A stretch of DNA of 34,320 nucleotides from Candidatus Bipolaricaulota bacterium (GTDB lineage Bacteria > Bipolaricaulota > Bipolaricaulia > UBA7950 > UBA9294), in NCBI GenBank assembly GCA_003979035.1, contig RXOA01000108.1:1-34320 (forward strand), in the 5' to 3' direction. Positions 34,171 through 34,320 of the stretch are shown here, piece by piece (the stretch's first letter is position 1; every line of letters begins with the position of its first letter). The notes under the pieces were generated by a model. It had not been told where the DNA came from. It searched no databases and worked only from the letters and a program-made list of their open reading frames with translations. The translations under genes and the position numbers were made by a program.

Positions 34171-34320
34171 TTATAAGCCAGATGTGGACTTCGCGGTATC
34201 ATCGGCGCCGGGACGCAGCCGCCGCAGGGCGGCATCCCCGAGAAGCGGGGCCAACCGGCGCGCCATTCCGGGCCAGAGATCCCACCGTCTGGTCAGGGCA
34301 TCGAACACTTGGCTTGGGAA
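34171..34320 (-). CDS. 3' end of an unidentified gene entering from the right edge
   Basis: One minus-strand frame is open from the window edge to TAA at 34171-34173, giving 49 codons (RRWDLWPGMARRLAPLLG, then a polar tail) with GC-rich third positions like its neighbours. The other two frames close sooner. Its stop overlaps the TATAAT before the O-antigen-ligase-like gene, 10 bp from that start, so the two may be co-transcribed. Too little is visible to name it. Confidence 0.45.
   Translation of the reverse strand, partial: FPSQVFDALTRRWDLWPGMARRLAPLLGDAALRRLRPGADDTAKSTSGL

Overview
The window reads as about 34 kb of chromosomal backbone from a diderm bacterium of moderately high GC that I cannot place by name. 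The evidence for two membranes is lptB/lptC (lipopolysaccharide transport), lgt plus an lnt homologue (lipoprotein maturation), and substrate-binding proteins with cleavable signal peptides but no lipobox. Most genes are packed into short operons with 1-26 nt start/stop overlaps, and GTG and TTG starts are common. The layout resembles deep-branching, poorly sampled phyla, but with no 16S or marker phylogeny that is only an inference. I see no insertion sequence, phage, integrase or CRISPR array.

Layout. (1) 1-4016, minus: a BMP-family (nucleoside-type) ABC importer, with binding protein, double ATPase and one permease that runs off the left edge. Its upstream region holds a promoter and a perfect 15-bp palindrome. 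(2) 4333-5268, plus: an unrecognised exported protein with a C-terminal membrane anchor. (3) 5273-8337, minus: a Crp/Fnr-type regulator followed by a four-TM PAS histidine kinase overlapping an Rcp1/CheY-like receiver. (4) 8564-8742, plus: tRNA-Leu(CAG) with its own promoter and terminator. (5) 8743-12977, minus: an ECF sigma factor, a membrane protein with an AMPK/isoamylase-type E-set domain (candidate anti-sigma), a secreted protein, an unrecognised cytoplasmic protein with a degenerate nuclease-like C-terminus, and mraY coupled to it. (6) 13174-14532, plus: a PKD plus TolB-like beta-propeller lipoprotein. (7) 14589-16964: divergent lnt and lgt, each with a substitution at a functionally important position. 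(8) 16912-20052, minus: pyrG-lptC-lptB. (9) 20205-21133, plus: secG-rdgB. (10) 21187-25865, minus: hrcA-grpE-dnaK-dnaJ, driven by a strong promoter with a degenerate CIRCE. (11) 25934-29030, plus: a TrpXYZ-like ABC importer behind a long structured leader. (12) 29161-34320, minus: secA, an O-antigen-ligase/TPR membrane protein, and the 3' end of one more gene.

The most interesting region is 25934-26338. A strong promoter is followed almost at once by a 34-codon ORF with a dense Phe/Tyr/Trp/Cys cluster, then a long hairpin containing its stop codon, then a textbook intrinsic terminator. Beyond that come an orphan perfect Shine-Dalgarno, two more perfect hairpins and a 39-codon ORF overlapping the first transporter gene. 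This looks like a ribosome-mediated attenuator, and it would assign the transporter to aromatic amino acids. Second is the Lnt homologue, which keeps the catalytic Glu and Cys but has Met where the catalytic Lys should be.

Working together, the window covers envelope building (mraY, lpt, lgt, lnt, secA, secG, O-antigen ligase), proteostasis (hrcA regulon), nucleotide metabolism and hygiene (pyrG, rdgB, nucleoside import), and sensing (Crp, HK/RR, ECF sigma).
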